Positions 31,832 through 40,332 of a stretch of DNA of 64,000 nucleotides are shown in pieces. The stretch spans positions 186,001-250,000 of the forward strand of contig CBDIHI010000009.1 in NCBI GenBank assembly GCA_965279075.1. The letters run 5' to 3'. A program made the translations under genes and the position numbers. Source of the stretch: SZAS-79 sp965279075. GTDB taxonomy: Bacteria; Pseudomonadota; Gammaproteobacteria; Burkholderiales; SG8-39. The notes under the pieces are model-generated. The model was not told the DNA's origin, searched no databases, and saw only the letters and a list, made by a program, of their open reading frames with translations. The stretch's first letter is position 1; each line of letters opens with the position of its first letter.

Positions 31832-32551
31832 GTGACGCGGGCGGACTCCCCGGGACGCGGGGCTTACTTCCAGGGACTGCGGCACGCTACTGGCGTCCCG
31901 GCCCTGGTCCTCGCCGCCGGATACATCGGCTTCGGGGCACTCGCCGCGGGGCACGGCCTCTCGCTCGCGGGCACGCTGCTCTCCACCCTCTTGATCTGGG
32001 CGCTGCCCGGGCAGTTGATCCTCGTCGAGATGCACACGCTGGGTGCTCCATTCTTCGCGGTGTTGCTGACGGCGGTCTTGTCGGCGACCCGGTTCCTGCC
32101 GATGACCGTGATCCTGATGCCGCTGCTGCGAGAGGCGAGGAGCAGCAACGGCTACTACTACGCGGCGGCGCACTTCGTCTCAATGTCGGGATGGGCCTGG
32201 GCGATGGCACGCTTTCCGGCCATGCCTGCGGAGCGCAGGCTGGGCTATTTCCTCGGGTTCACCAGCGTGCTGATGGCCTCGGCTTGCACGTCCACCCTGC
32301 TCGGCTACCTCGCCGGCGACCTGCTGCCGCCGATGGCTAAGCTCGCCTTCGTATTCATGAGTCCGATGTACTTCCTGCTGCTGCTCGCCGGCGGGCCGAA
32401 CGATGCGCGCGGTTACCTTGCGATCGTGCTCGGCGCGATCGCCGGACCGCTGCTGCACCTCGTCGCACCGCAGTGGAGCGTGCTGGCCGCCGGGTTCGTC
32501 GGCGGTACCCTCGCCTACGCCGCCCGGCGGGCCTGGCGCACCCGCCGATGA
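31832..32551 (+). CDS. azlC: AzlC family branched-chain amino acid exporter, large subunit
   Basis: A 239-residue membrane protein of the AzlC family. It contains GLRHATGVPALVLAAGYIGF, the QLILVEMHTLGAPFFAVLLT helix, ATRFLPMTVILMPLLRE, and a C-terminal GPLLHLVAPQWSVLAAGFVG. In this family AzlC works with the small subunit AzlD, encoded next, to export branched-chain or related amino acids. The start is taken as the GTG at 31832 directly after the terminator; it lacks a clear ribosome binding site, so this start is less certain than most here. The stop overlaps azlD as ATGA. Confidence 0.87.
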   Translation: MTRADSPGRGAYFQGLRHATGVPALVLAAGYIGFGALAAGHGLSLAGTLLSTLLIWALPGQLILVEMHTLGAPFFAVLLTAVLSATRFLPMTVILMPLLREARSSNGYYYAAAHFVSMSGWAWAMARFPAMPAERRLGYFLGFTSVLMASACTSTLLGYLAGDLLPPMAKLAFVFMSPMYFLLLLAGGPNDARGYLAIVLGAIAGPLLHLVAPQWSVLAAGFVGGTLAYAARRAWRTRR

Positions 32552-32874
32552 CCGAATTCACGCTGCTGTCGATCGCCTGCGGACTCGGGACCTACCTCTG
32601 GCGAGGCCTGGGTGTCGCGATCTCCGCGCGCATCCGGCCCGAGAGCGAACTGTTCGCATGGATCGGCTGCGTTGCGTACGCGATGCTCGCCGGCCTCATC
32701 AGCCGCGTGATCCTGATGCCCTCGGGCGCGCTCGAGCATACGGCACTGTGGCAGCGGCTGGCGGCCACGGGGATCGCGCTGCTCGCCTACCTGCTGCTGA
32801 CGAGGAAGAACCTCTTTGCCGGAGTCATGGCCAGCGCGGCGGCCATGTACGCGATCCTGCTGTTGTCGACCTAG
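32548..32874 (+). CDS. azlD: AzlD family small subunit of amino acid exporter
   Basis: A 108-residue protein with four hydrophobic helices. Its opening (MTEFTLLSIACGLGTYLWRG) and the WIGCVAYAMLAGLISRVILM helix fit AzlD. It is translationally coupled to azlC through ATGA. Its TAG stop lies in the first, variant unit of a 15-bp tandem repeat (CTAG instead of CTGG), so the repeat array forms the 3' end of the gene. Confidence 0.87.
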   Translation: MTEFTLLSIACGLGTYLWRGLGVAISARIRPESELFAWIGCVAYAMLAGLISRVILMPSGALEHTALWQRLAATGIALLAYLLLTRKNLFAGVMASAAAMYAILLLST

Positions 32875-32949
32875 ATGCGGTCGACCTGGATGCGGTCGAC
32901 CTGGATGCGGTCGACCTGGATGCGGTCGGCCTGGATGCGGTCGGCCTAG
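32865..32949. repeat. 15-bp tandem repeat, about 5.7 units, between convergent genes
   Basis: The unit GTCGACCTGGATGCG is repeated head to tail: 32865, 32880, 32895, 32910 and 32925, with a partial unit from 32940. The first and last units read CTAG instead of CTGG. These two variants supply the TAG stop of azlD on the plus strand and the TAG stop of the CoA-transferase on the minus strand. Later units differ by GAC to GGC. Identical inner units suggest recent slippage. It is not a CRISPR array, as there are no spacers. Confidence 0.95.
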
Positions 32950-34169
32950 AGGATCCCGCCGGAGCGCAGCGCCGCGATCTCGGCTTCGTTCTTGCCCAGC
33001 AGCGCTTTGAGGATTTCTTCGGTGTGCTGGCCGACGAGCGGCGGCGGCAGCTTGTACTCCACCGGCGTGGCCGAGAAGCGCATCGGGCTGGCCACCGTCG
33101 AGAGCGTGCCCGCCACGGGGTGGTCCATCTCGACGCGGATGCCGCGCGCCTTCACCTGCGGTTCCTCGTACACCTGCGCCAGAGTGTTGATCGGCCCGTT
33201 GGGCACGCCTGCGGCCTCCAGCACTTCGACCCACTCGCGCGTGGTGCGCTTCGAGAAGACCTCCTGCAGCAGGCGGGTCAGTTCGACGCGGTTCTCGACG
33301 CGCTTGCCGTTGGCGGCAAAGCGCGGATCGTCGACGTACTGCGGGCACCCGGCCGCGTCGCAGAACTTGCGGTACAGGTTGTCGTTGCCGCAGGCGAGGA
33401 TCACGTCGCCATCGGACGTCTTGAACGGCTGGTAGGGCACGATGTTCGGGTGCAGGTTGCCGATGCGCTTCGGCGGCACGCCGGTCGAGAAGTAGTTGGT
33501 GTTCTGGTAGGCGAGCAGCGCGATCTGGGAGTCGAGCAGGGCGAGGTCGAGGTGCTGGCCGACGCCGGTCTCGGCGCGATGCGCGAGGGCCGCGCAGATC
33601 GCGATCGACGCGTACATTCCGGTGATGATGTCCGCCACCGGCACACCCGCGCGCTGCGGCCCGCCGCCCGGCGCGCCGTCGGGCTCGCCCGTGACGCTCA
33701 TCATGCCGCCCATGCCCTGCACCATGAAGTCGTAGCCCGGGTGTTCGCGGTACGGCCCGGTCTGGCCAAAGCCGGTGACCGAGCAGTAGATCAGGCGCGG
33801 GTTCACGGCCTTGAGGTCCTCGTAGCCGAGGCCGTAGCGCGCAAGGTCACCGAACTTGTAGTTTTCGATCAGCACGTCGCTGACCTTCGCCAGTTCCCGG
33901 ACGATGGCCTGGCCCTCGGGCTTGGAGAGGTTCAAGGAAACCGACTTCTTGCCGCGGTTCGCGGCGGTGAAATACGCCGAGTCACGCGTCTCCTTGCCGT
34001 CCTTGTCCTTGACCCAGGGCGGGCCGAACGCACGCGAGTCGTCGCCGATCTTCGGCCGCTCGACCTTGATGACTTCCGCGCCGAGGTCGGCCATGTTCTG
34101 CCCGGCCCAGGGCCCGGCGAGCACGCGGGACAGGTCGAGTACGCGGATATGGGAAAGGGGTCCGGCCAT
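32946..34169 (-). CDS. CaiB/BaiF family CoA-transferase (class III)
   Basis: A 407-residue class III CoA-transferase. It starts GPLSHIRVLDLSRVLAGPWA and has DLGAEVIKVERP and FTAANRGKKSVSLNLSKPEG. The catalytic aspartate should be in the region GYDFMVQGMGGMMSVTGEPD, with the family D a few dozen residues further (PVADIITGMYASI). It moves CoA between acyl-CoA and a carboxylate. It lies downstream of malonyl-CoA decarboxylase on the same strand with a 76-base gap, so malonate or a similar acid is a plausible substrate. Its last codon and stop come from the tandem repeat. Confidence 0.93.
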   Translation of the reverse strand: MAGPLSHIRVLDLSRVLAGPWAGQNMADLGAEVIKVERPKIGDDSRAFGPPWVKDKDGKETRDSAYFTAANRGKKSVSLNLSKPEGQAIVRELAKVSDVLIENYKFGDLARYGLGYEDLKAVNPRLIYCSVTGFGQTGPYREHPGYDFMVQGMGGMMSVTGEPDGAPGGGPQRAGVPVADIITGMYASIAICAALAHRAETGVGQHLDLALLDSQIALLAYQNTNYFSTGVPPKRIGNLHPNIVPYQPFKTSDGDVILACGNDNLYRKFCDAAGCPQYVDDPRFAANGKRVENRVELTRLLQEVFSKRTTREWVEVLEAAGVPNGPINTLAQVYEEPQVKARGIRVEMDHPVAGTLSTVASPMRFSATPVEYKLPPPLVGQHTEEILKALLGKNEAEIAALRSGGIL

Positions 34170-34245
34170 GGGATACGAGTCCTTGCTTTGTTCTGGTCAG
34201 GCCGGGATTATCCGCGAAATCCGCCGCGCGGGGCCGCGGACGGGC

Positions 34246-35532
34246 TCAGGATTTCGCGCTCGCCGGCGGCCTGGCGCGCAGCAGGTTGCGAACCTGGCGG
34301 GAGGCAGCGATCTCGCCGTTGTGGGCGAAGTCCTCGTGGTTCTTCTCGATGTCGTCGAGGTCGTACAGGTAGTTGACCATGAACCCCGCCGCCTCGCGCA
34401 GGCCCTTGGGGGAGACATCCCCGAGCCAGTTGACACGCTCAAGCCGCGCCCCGTTGTTCAGGTGGAAGCGGGACACCGGGTCACGCGGCTTGCCGGACGA
34501 ATGCTTGGCCGAAAGCAGGTAAGCCCCGATCGCGCGCATGAGCGCCGGCTGCACTGCCTTGCAGGCCTCGGGGGAGCGGTGCCAATCCGGCTGCGCCAAC
34601 GCCTTGAGGGAATCGACCTCCGCAGCGACGAGGGCGGACTTCGCATCGCGCTGCAGCCACTGCCCGAATCCCGGGACCGGCGACAACGTGACGAAGGTCT
34701 TGAGGTGGGGCAGGTCGCGCCGCAGCTCGTCGACCACCTGCTTGATGAGGAAATTCCCGAACGAGACGCCCTGCAGGCCCGCCTGGCAGTTGGAGATTGA
34801 ATAGAAGACCGCAGTGGTCGCGCGCTCCGGATCGATCGGTGAACGCGACGAGGCAAGCAGCGGCGCGATTGCCTCCGGGATGCCGCGGGTAAGGGCCACC
34901 TCGACGAAGATCAGCGGCTCGTCCGCCAGCGCCGGGTGGAAGAAGGCGAAGCACTTGCGGTCGGGTGGGTCGAGCCGCGCCCGCAGCTCGGTCCACCCGT
35001 TGATCTCGTGCACGGCCTCGTACTGGATGATCTTTTCGAGGATCGCCGCGGGCGTCGACCAGTCGATGTGGCGCACGACGAGGAAGCCCCGGTTGAACCA
35101 GGACACGAACAGGTGCCGGAAGTCCGCGTCGATGAGCTTCAGTTCCGGGTGCCGGGCAAGGTTCTCCAGCACGTCCTCGCGCATCCGCACCAGCACGGCG
35201 GTCCCGCCCGGGGCCAGGTTCAGCCGTCGCAGGAACTCCTGCAGTCGAGGCTCAGCGGCCTCGTGAAGCTGGCGTGCGAGGTCCGGGCCGGGGTCGGCGA
35301 CATACTTGCGGATCGCCTGGTCGATCTTCTTCGGGTCCGGGCCGAAACGCTGCGCCAGCAACTGCAGGAACTGCAACTTCACTTCAGGCGTCGCGGCGGC
35401 GTATGCGCCCAGCACCTCACGCGCAAGCGCGACGCCGGACGCCTCGCCACGCTCCGAAAGCAGGGCTTCCGCCAGCGCGCCGAGCTCGTCCTTGCGTGAG
35501 GAAAACAGGGTGCGCAGGAATCGCGGGGCCAT
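34246..35532 (-). CDS. Malonyl-CoA decarboxylase
   Basis: A 428-residue enzyme converting malonyl-CoA to acetyl-CoA and CO2. The N-terminal helical domain includes LQFLQLLAQRFGPDPKKIDQ, followed by the GNAT-like catalytic domain. There, HEINGWTELRARLDPPDRKC, VFYSISNCQAGLQGVSFGNF and DPVSRFHLNNGARLERVNWL hold the catalytic Ser/His regions (the histidine in RFHLNNGA). The ending GFMVNYLYDLDDIEKNHEDF is typical. It is the first gene of a minus-strand pair with a CaiB-type CoA-transferase, consistent with activation and decarboxylation of malonate. Confidence 0.93.
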   Translation of the reverse strand: MAPRFLRTLFSSRKDELGALAEALLSERGEASGVALAREVLGAYAAATPEVKLQFLQLLAQRFGPDPKKIDQAIRKYVADPGPDLARQLHEAAEPRLQEFLRRLNLAPGGTAVLVRMREDVLENLARHPELKLIDADFRHLFVSWFNRGFLVVRHIDWSTPAAILEKIIQYEAVHEINGWTELRARLDPPDRKCFAFFHPALADEPLIFVEVALTRGIPEAIAPLLASSRSPIDPERATTAVFYSISNCQAGLQGVSFGNFLIKQVVDELRRDLPHLKTFVTLSPVPGFGQWLQRDAKSALVAAEVDSLKALAQPDWHRSPEACKAVQPALMRAIGAYLLSAKHSSGKPRDPVSRFHLNNGARLERVNWLGDVSPKGLREAAGFMVNYLYDLDDIEKNHEDFAHNGEIAASRQVRNLLRARPPASAKS

Positions 35533-35583
35533 CCCGCTAATCTACCTCAGCCTCGCGCGGAATGCGCCGGTCCGGCGCGGACT

Positions 35584-36045
35584 TTATTTGACCTTGAGGT
35601 CGTTCTGCACCTGCCGGACGCCCGATACGGCCCCCGCGATCTTGCCTGCGGTCTCGGCCTGCGCCTTGCCGTCGACGAAGCCGGACAGTTGCACCCGGCC
35701 CTCGTAGGTCTCCACCGAGATCGCGGTCGAAGGAATGCCCTTGGCGATGAGGAGCTCGCCTTTCACCTTGGTGGTGATGACGCTGTCGGCAGCGACCCGC
35801 TTGTCGTTGTCCTGCATCGCCTTCAGGTACTCCGCCTCGGAAAGCTTGCCGTCCTTGTTCGCGTCGAATTTCGCGAATCGCTTGGCGAGTTCCTTCTCCC
35901 CGGCCGCTTCGTCGCGGCCGATCCCGCCGTCCGAATTCTTGTCGAGGGCTGCGAAGGCCTGGTTCTTCTCGTCCTTGGCAATGGCCGGCTGGGCGGTCAT
36001 CGCACACACGGAAAGCACTGCCAGGACTGCGAGGGTTGCGCGCAT
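35584..36045 (-). CDS. Periplasmic EF-hand and BON domain protein
   Basis: A 153-residue secreted protein. A signal peptide (cleavage near AIA-K, residue 23) is followed by two EF-hand loops: D35-KNSDGGIGRDE and D61-ANKDGKLSEAE. A BON domain covers about 86-153 (VITTKVKGELL, VETYEGRVQLSGFVDGKAQA, QVQNDLKV). BON domains bind phospholipid or peptidoglycan-associated partners, as in OsmY; EF-hands suggest calcium binding. The combination in one short protein is uncommon. AAGGAG precedes the ATG at 36045, so a longer in-frame start is rejected. Confidence 0.87.
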   Translation of the reverse strand: MRATLAVLAVLSVCAMTAQPAIAKDEKNQAFAALDKNSDGGIGRDEAAGEKELAKRFAKFDANKDGKLSEAEYLKAMQDNDKRVAADSVITTKVKGELLIAKGIPSTAISVETYEGRVQLSGFVDGKAQAETAGKIAGAVSGVRQVQNDLKVK

Positions 36046-36157
36046 GTCGATCTCCTTGGTACTTGTATCAGCGAGATTGAAGCCTATGGCCTGGCCCGCC
36101 GGCGCGGTAAGGAAAGAATTCACGCCGGTAACGGGCGAAACTGTCGCCGCAGCCCGA

Positions 36158-36916
36158 CTACAGGTGGTACCAATGCAGCACGCGGCGCTCGATCGCAAGG
36201 AAGCCGCGGTTCAACCCGTAGCCGAGCGCGGCAAGCAGGAAGATCGCGGCATACATGTCGCCCGCCCGCATGGCGTATTGCATTGTCATGATGTAGTAGC
36301 CGATACCGGACGAGCCGGCGATCATCTCTGCGACCACGGTGACGATCAGCGCGAGGGCAAGGCTCACGCGCATGCCGGCGAGGATGTAGGGCATGCTCGC
36401 CGGCAACACCACGCGCAACGCCGTGCGCATCCTGCCGACGCGAAAAGTGCGGGCGGCGTCGAGGGTCACGTGGTCCACCGCGCGCACGCCGGCGATCGTA
36501 TTGACGAGCACCGGGAAGAAAGCAGAAAACGCCACAATGAAGATCTTCATGGCGTCGTCCACCCCCAGCAACAGGATGAGCGGCGGGATGATCGCGGGGA
36601 CCGGGATCGGACGCAGCAATTCGACCATCGGTTCCAGCGCGGCGTGCACTACACGCACGCTGGCCATGAGCAACCCGATGACAAGGGCCGCGCCCACGCC
36701 GAGCGCATAGCCCGAAAGCATGCGATAGAGGCTCGAACCGAACACTTCGGGGAGTTCGCCGGAGGCGAGTCCGGCAACAAGCGCCCGGGCGATCTGCGTG
36801 ACCGGCGGCCAGTTGGGGCTCGTCACCCAGTAGTACGCCGAGTACTGCCACAGGCCCAGGAGCAGCACGATCAGGAAGGCGCCGCTCGCCCGCGTGCCTG
36901 AGAGCCGCCCGAGCAC
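36158..36916 (-). CDS. ABC transporter permease, NitT/TauT (SsuC) type, second copy in operon
   Basis: A 252-residue membrane protein of the SsuC/TauC class. It has about six helices and the EAA loop (DAARTFRVGRMRTALRVVLP, then ASMPYILAGMRVSLALALIV). It starts at GTG 36916, one base beyond the stop of the amidohydrolase (TGACGTG), which is the only start compatible with the upstream gene. It ends the operon that begins at 41107. It is a diverged paralogue of the permease at 39553-40332; one ATPase and one binding protein serve both, so the two could form a heterodimeric channel. Confidence 0.85.
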   Translation of the reverse strand: MLGRLSGTRASGAFLIVLLLGLWQYSAYYWVTSPNWPPVTQIARALVAGLASGELPEVFGSSLYRMLSGYALGVGAALVIGLLMASVRVVHAALEPMVELLRPIPVPAIIPPLILLLGVDDAMKIFIVAFSAFFPVLVNTIAGVRAVDHVTLDAARTFRVGRMRTALRVVLPASMPYILAGMRVSLALALIVTVVAEMIAGSSGIGYYIMTMQYAMRAGDMYAAIFLLAALGYGLNRGFLAIERRVLHWYHL

Positions 36917-36917
36917 G

Positions 36918-38543
36918 TCAGCCGCCGTGCACCAGCGCGCCGCCGACTGCGGTAGCCTGCACGCCCGCCTCGCGCAGCGCCTCCGCGTCGCACTCGACCG
37001 GATCGACCGACAGTGCCGTCCAGTCGCCGAGCAGGCCCGGGCGCAGCACCCCGCGCTCGTGCTCACTGAAGCTGACGTAGGCGGCGTCGCGCGTGTACAT
37101 CGCGAGGGCTTCAGCGCCGCTCACCGCCTGCTCGCGCCCCAACGGCTCCTCCGCGCCCGCGATGTGCCGGGTGCGCGCCTGCCACAGGCCAAGGAGAGGC
37201 GGGAAGGGCGTGATCGGTGAATCGGAGCCGCCGCCAACCGTCACGCCACCGTCCAACCAGCCGCGCACCGGTGTCGCCATCGACATCAGCACGGCGCCGA
37301 AACGCTTCAGCAGCACCGGGCCGAACGAATACTGCATAGAGGGCTGGGTTGCGACCACGACCCCGAGCCTCGCGGCGCGCGCGATGTTCTCCCGGCTCGG
37401 CCAGAGATAGGCGTGGATGAGGCAGAAGCGCAGGCCTCGAATCGGATGTTCACGGTCGATCTCGGCGAACACCTCGAGTGCGATGTCGATCGCCTTGCCG
37501 CCGACGACGTGCACACCCATCGACCAGCCCCGTTGCGCGCAGAGGCGGGCGATCCGCCGGAACGATTCGGTGGGCGTCACCTGGATCCCGCAGTTGCATT
37601 TTTCGTCGGGGAAAGGCTCTCGCATCAGCGCAGTGCCGAACGTTGCCGCGCCGTCGAAGAAGACTTTTACCCCCCCCAGCTTCAGGCGGGCGTCGCCGAA
37701 TCCGGTTCGCGCCGGGCTCGAAGCAATCCCGTCGAGCACGTCCTCGAGAGGGCGGCTCGAATCCGCAAGCGGCATGACTACCGACCGCATGCTGAGTTCG
37801 CCCGCCGACCAAAGCGCCTGGTAGATGCCGATGACCTCGGGAGTGAGGCCCGGGTCCATGATCCCGGTCAGGCCGGCGGCATGGTAGAGCTTCTGCACTT
37901 CGCGCAGCGACTGCCGCTGGTCTGCCTCGGAGGACGCCGGCACGTGGCGCCCGACGAGCTCGAACGCGGGAGGCTCGAGAAGCACGCCATTCGGCTCCCC
38001 GGAGGCATCGCGCTCGATTCTTCCGCCCTCAGGATCAGGTGTGCCGCGCGTGACTCCCGCACGTGCGAGTGCGAGGGAATTCACTGCGGCGGAATGACCG
38101 CCGCGGGGCAGGTATACGGGCCGGTCCGCACAAGCGCCATCGAGCTCCTCGCGGGTCGGGTGCCGGCCTTCCTGGAGGTTGGATACGTGCCATCCAGTCC
38201 CGCACACGATCCATTCCGCCTCCGGATTGCGCCCGGCATAGGCGCGAACCTCCGCAAGGATCCCGGCGATGCTTTTGCACCGGGTGAGGTCGACGAGACG
38301 CTGCTGCATCCCCGTCCAGAACATGTGGTTGTGCGTGTCGATGAGGCCAGGCACGATCGCGCCGCCGTCAAACCCGATTTCGCGCGCGGCGGGGCCTGCG
38401 GCCGCGCGCGCCTCGGCCACGCTGCCGACCGCGACGATGCGCCCGGCGCGGATGGCCATCGCTTCCGCGCGCGGGCGTTTCGGGTCCATCGTAACGATGT
38501 TCCCGCGCACCAGCTGGTCCCCGCCGGAGGCAGGTGCCGTCAC
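36918..38543 (-). CDS. Amidohydrolase family protein (YtcJ-like, amidohydro_3)
   Basis: A 541-residue metal-dependent hydrolase. The N-terminal composite sheet has NIVTMDPKRPRAEAMAIRAG, and the barrel starts with VPGLIDTHNHMFW, the metal-binding HxH. Later landmarks are GVKVFFDGAATFGT, GWSMGVHVVGGKAIDIALEV and the C-terminal GGVTVGGGSDSPITPF with the conserved aspartate. Such enzymes hydrolyse amides, N-acyl or cyclic compounds. Its start overlaps the end of the binding-protein gene by four bases (ATGA). Its place inside an ABC importer operon suggests that it acts on the imported compound. Confidence 0.88.
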   Translation of the reverse strand: MTAPASGGDQLVRGNIVTMDPKRPRAEAMAIRAGRIVAVGSVAEARAAAGPAAREIGFDGGAIVPGLIDTHNHMFWTGMQQRLVDLTRCKSIAGILAEVRAYAGRNPEAEWIVCGTGWHVSNLQEGRHPTREELDGACADRPVYLPRGGHSAAVNSLALARAGVTRGTPDPEGGRIERDASGEPNGVLLEPPAFELVGRHVPASSEADQRQSLREVQKLYHAAGLTGIMDPGLTPEVIGIYQALWSAGELSMRSVVMPLADSSRPLEDVLDGIASSPARTGFGDARLKLGGVKVFFDGAATFGTALMREPFPDEKCNCGIQVTPTESFRRIARLCAQRGWSMGVHVVGGKAIDIALEVFAEIDREHPIRGLRFCLIHAYLWPSRENIARAARLGVVVATQPSMQYSFGPVLLKRFGAVLMSMATPVRGWLDGGVTVGGGSDSPITPFPPLLGLWQARTRHIAGAEEPLGREQAVSGAEALAMYTRDAAYVSFSEHERGVLRPGLLGDWTALSVDPVECDAEALREAGVQATAVGGALVHGG

Positions 38544-39517
38544 TTCGGGACCTGGGTCGCCGTCGTGTAGAACAGGGCTTTCGAATCGAACGGCCCTTCG
38601 ATCATCTTATGCTTGCGCATCAGCTCGACCACGAGGTCGACGCGTGCCGGATCGACGGTTTTCTCGAAGAGTGGCAGGTTGAGGTCCTTCAGCATCTCCG
38701 GCCTCATCCTCGTATAGCCGGAGATGATCTTGAGCCACTCCTCGGATCCCTTGTTCTGGTTGATCCAGTCGACACCCTTGTTGTAACCGCGCGTGAAGCG
38801 CTCGGCGACACCAGGGTTCGCCTTCATGTAGCTGCTCGTCATCGCATACATTCCCACCGGGATGTTCTTTTGCACGGCGTTGTAGGGCCAGCCGATCACC
38901 TGCGCGGCGCCGGAACTGACCCCCCCGGAGAGGAAGGGCTCGACGACGAAGGCCGCGTCGACGCGGTCGCCGCGCAGCGCGTCGGTCATCTGCGGGAACG
39001 GCACCTCGAGGTAGGTGACCTTGTCCGGGTCACCGCCGGTCGCCTGCACCCAGGCGCGCGCGTAAAGCCAGATTATGTTGTTGCGGGTGTTCACCGCGAT
39101 GCGTTTTCCCTCCAGGTCCTTGCCGGTCTTGAATGCGCTGCCGGGCTTGGCCATCATCGCCGCCAGGTCGGGCGTCGTCCCCGAGGTACCGCTGCCGGCG
39201 GCGATGACCTCGAAACCGAGGCCCTGCTTTGCACCGAGCACGATCGAAATGATGTTGCTGAAGGTGACTTGCACCTGACCTGCTGCCAGCGCAGGCAGGC
39301 CGGCCGCGCCGCCGGCGGTCGGGGTCGTGTCTACCTCCAGGCCCTGCTCGGCGAAAAATCCCTTGGCGATCGCCGCCTGCATCGGCGCAGTGTCGATGAT
39401 CGGGATCGTGCTGACGCGCAGCTTGAGTGTCTGGGCATTCACCGCAGGCGTGGCAAGCACCAGCGCCGCTGCCCCGAGTGTCGCAAGGTGAAGGACTCTC
39501 CGGATCGAAAGCATCAT
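38540..39517 (-). CDS. ABC transporter substrate-binding protein, NitT/TauT (SsuA) type
   Basis: A 325-residue periplasmic binding protein. The signal peptide ends near TPAVNA (residue 28). The mature protein begins QTLKLRVSTIPIIDTAPMQA and has AIAKGFFAEQGLEVD, then GKRIAVNTRNN and AFVVEPFLSGGVSSG, all usual for SsuA/TauA-like proteins of the NMT1 group. The ligand could be a sulfonate, a pyrimidine-like compound or another small nitrogen compound; a coupled amidohydrolase favours an amide-bearing substrate. It lies 35 bases downstream of the first permease gene. Confidence 0.9.
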   Translation of the reverse strand: MMLSIRRVLHLATLGAAALVLATPAVNAQTLKLRVSTIPIIDTAPMQAAIAKGFFAEQGLEVDTTPTAGGAAGLPALAAGQVQVTFSNIISIVLGAKQGLGFEVIAAGSGTSGTTPDLAAMMAKPGSAFKTGKDLEGKRIAVNTRNNIIWLYARAWVQATGGDPDKVTYLEVPFPQMTDALRGDRVDAAFVVEPFLSGGVSSGAAQVIGWPYNAVQKNIPVGMYAMTSSYMKANPGVAERFTRGYNKGVDWINQNKGSEEWLKIISGYTRMRPEMLKDLNLPLFEKTVDPARVDLVVELMRKHKMIEGPFDSKALFYTTATQVPK

Positions 39518-39552
39518 GGTGGATCTCTCCTTGGGTTGATTCAGGTTGGATT

Positions 39553-40332
39553 TCAGTCGGGCCGGGCAAGCGCCCAGTGGATGACGCGTTTCTCGATGAC
39601 CAGGAACACCGCGTTCAGTGCGTAGCCGAGGACCGCGAGGATCACGATCCAGGCGTACATGTCGCGCACCCGGAAGCTGCGCTGCATGTCGATGATCAGG
39701 TAGCCCAGGCCGCCGGTCCCGGCCAGCATTTCGGCGATGACCACCAGGATCAGGCCGAGGCCCAGGGCGACGCGCATGCCGGCGAAGATGAGCGGCATCG
39801 CGGCGGGTAGCACGATCTTGAGCAGCAGTGCGAGCCGCCCGCAGCGGAAGGTGCGGCCTGTGTTGACCAGTACGGGGTCCACGCCGCGCACGCCCTGCAC
39901 GGCGTTGATGAGGACGGGAAAGAATACGCCCAGGCCGACCACCGTGAGCTTCATCGGATCGCCCAGGCCGAGGAACAGGATGAGCGGCGGAAGCAGCGCC
40001 GGCTTGGGCAGCGGACGCAGCGCTTCCACGAGCGGTTCGAGCAGGTTGTACAGCACGCGGTAGCGGCCCATCAGGAGGCCGACCAGGACGGCCGCCGCGC
40101 TGGCCGCGAAATAGGCTGCGAAGAGCAGGTAGAGGGTTGCGCCTAGGGGCGGGAACAGTTCGCCGCTCGCGACGATCGCGGCGACGCGCCGAGCAACAGC
40201 GGTAGGCGCGGGAATGAGCGCCGCGTTTAACAGCCCGCTGCGCACGGCAAGTTCCACCGCGGCGAGCGCCAGCAGGATCACGCCTACGCCGAGGGTGCGC
40301 TCCGGCCAGCGCTGGGCGGCGGCGTCAGCCAT
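39553..40332 (-). CDS. ABC transporter permease, NitT/TauT (SsuC) type
   Basis: A 259-residue inner-membrane permease. It has six predicted helices with the EAA region NTGRTFRCGRLALLLKIVLP followed by AAMPLIFAGMRVALGLGLIL. The ATG at 40332 overlaps the end of the ATPase gene by eight bases and begins MADAAAQRWPERT. A longer in-frame start lies inside the ATPase gene and is rejected. It shares family motifs with the second permease at the end of the same operon (LRPLPKPALLPPLILFLGLG against LRPIPVPAIIPPLILLLGVD). Confidence 0.88.
   Translation of the reverse strand: MADAAAQRWPERTLGVGVILLALAAVELAVRSGLLNAALIPAPTAVARRVAAIVASGELFPPLGATLYLLFAAYFAASAAAVLVGLLMGRYRVLYNLLEPLVEALRPLPKPALLPPLILFLGLGDPMKLTVVGLGVFFPVLINAVQGVRGVDPVLVNTGRTFRCGRLALLLKIVLPAAMPLIFAGMRVALGLGLILVVIAEMLAGTGGLGYLIIDMQRSFRVRDMYAWIVILAVLGYALNAVFLVIEKRVIHWALARPD

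Noticed and set aside
32865..32949. CRISPR-like array
   Set aside because: Units are 15 bp, contiguous and lack spacers, and no cas genes are nearby; it is a simple tandem repeat.
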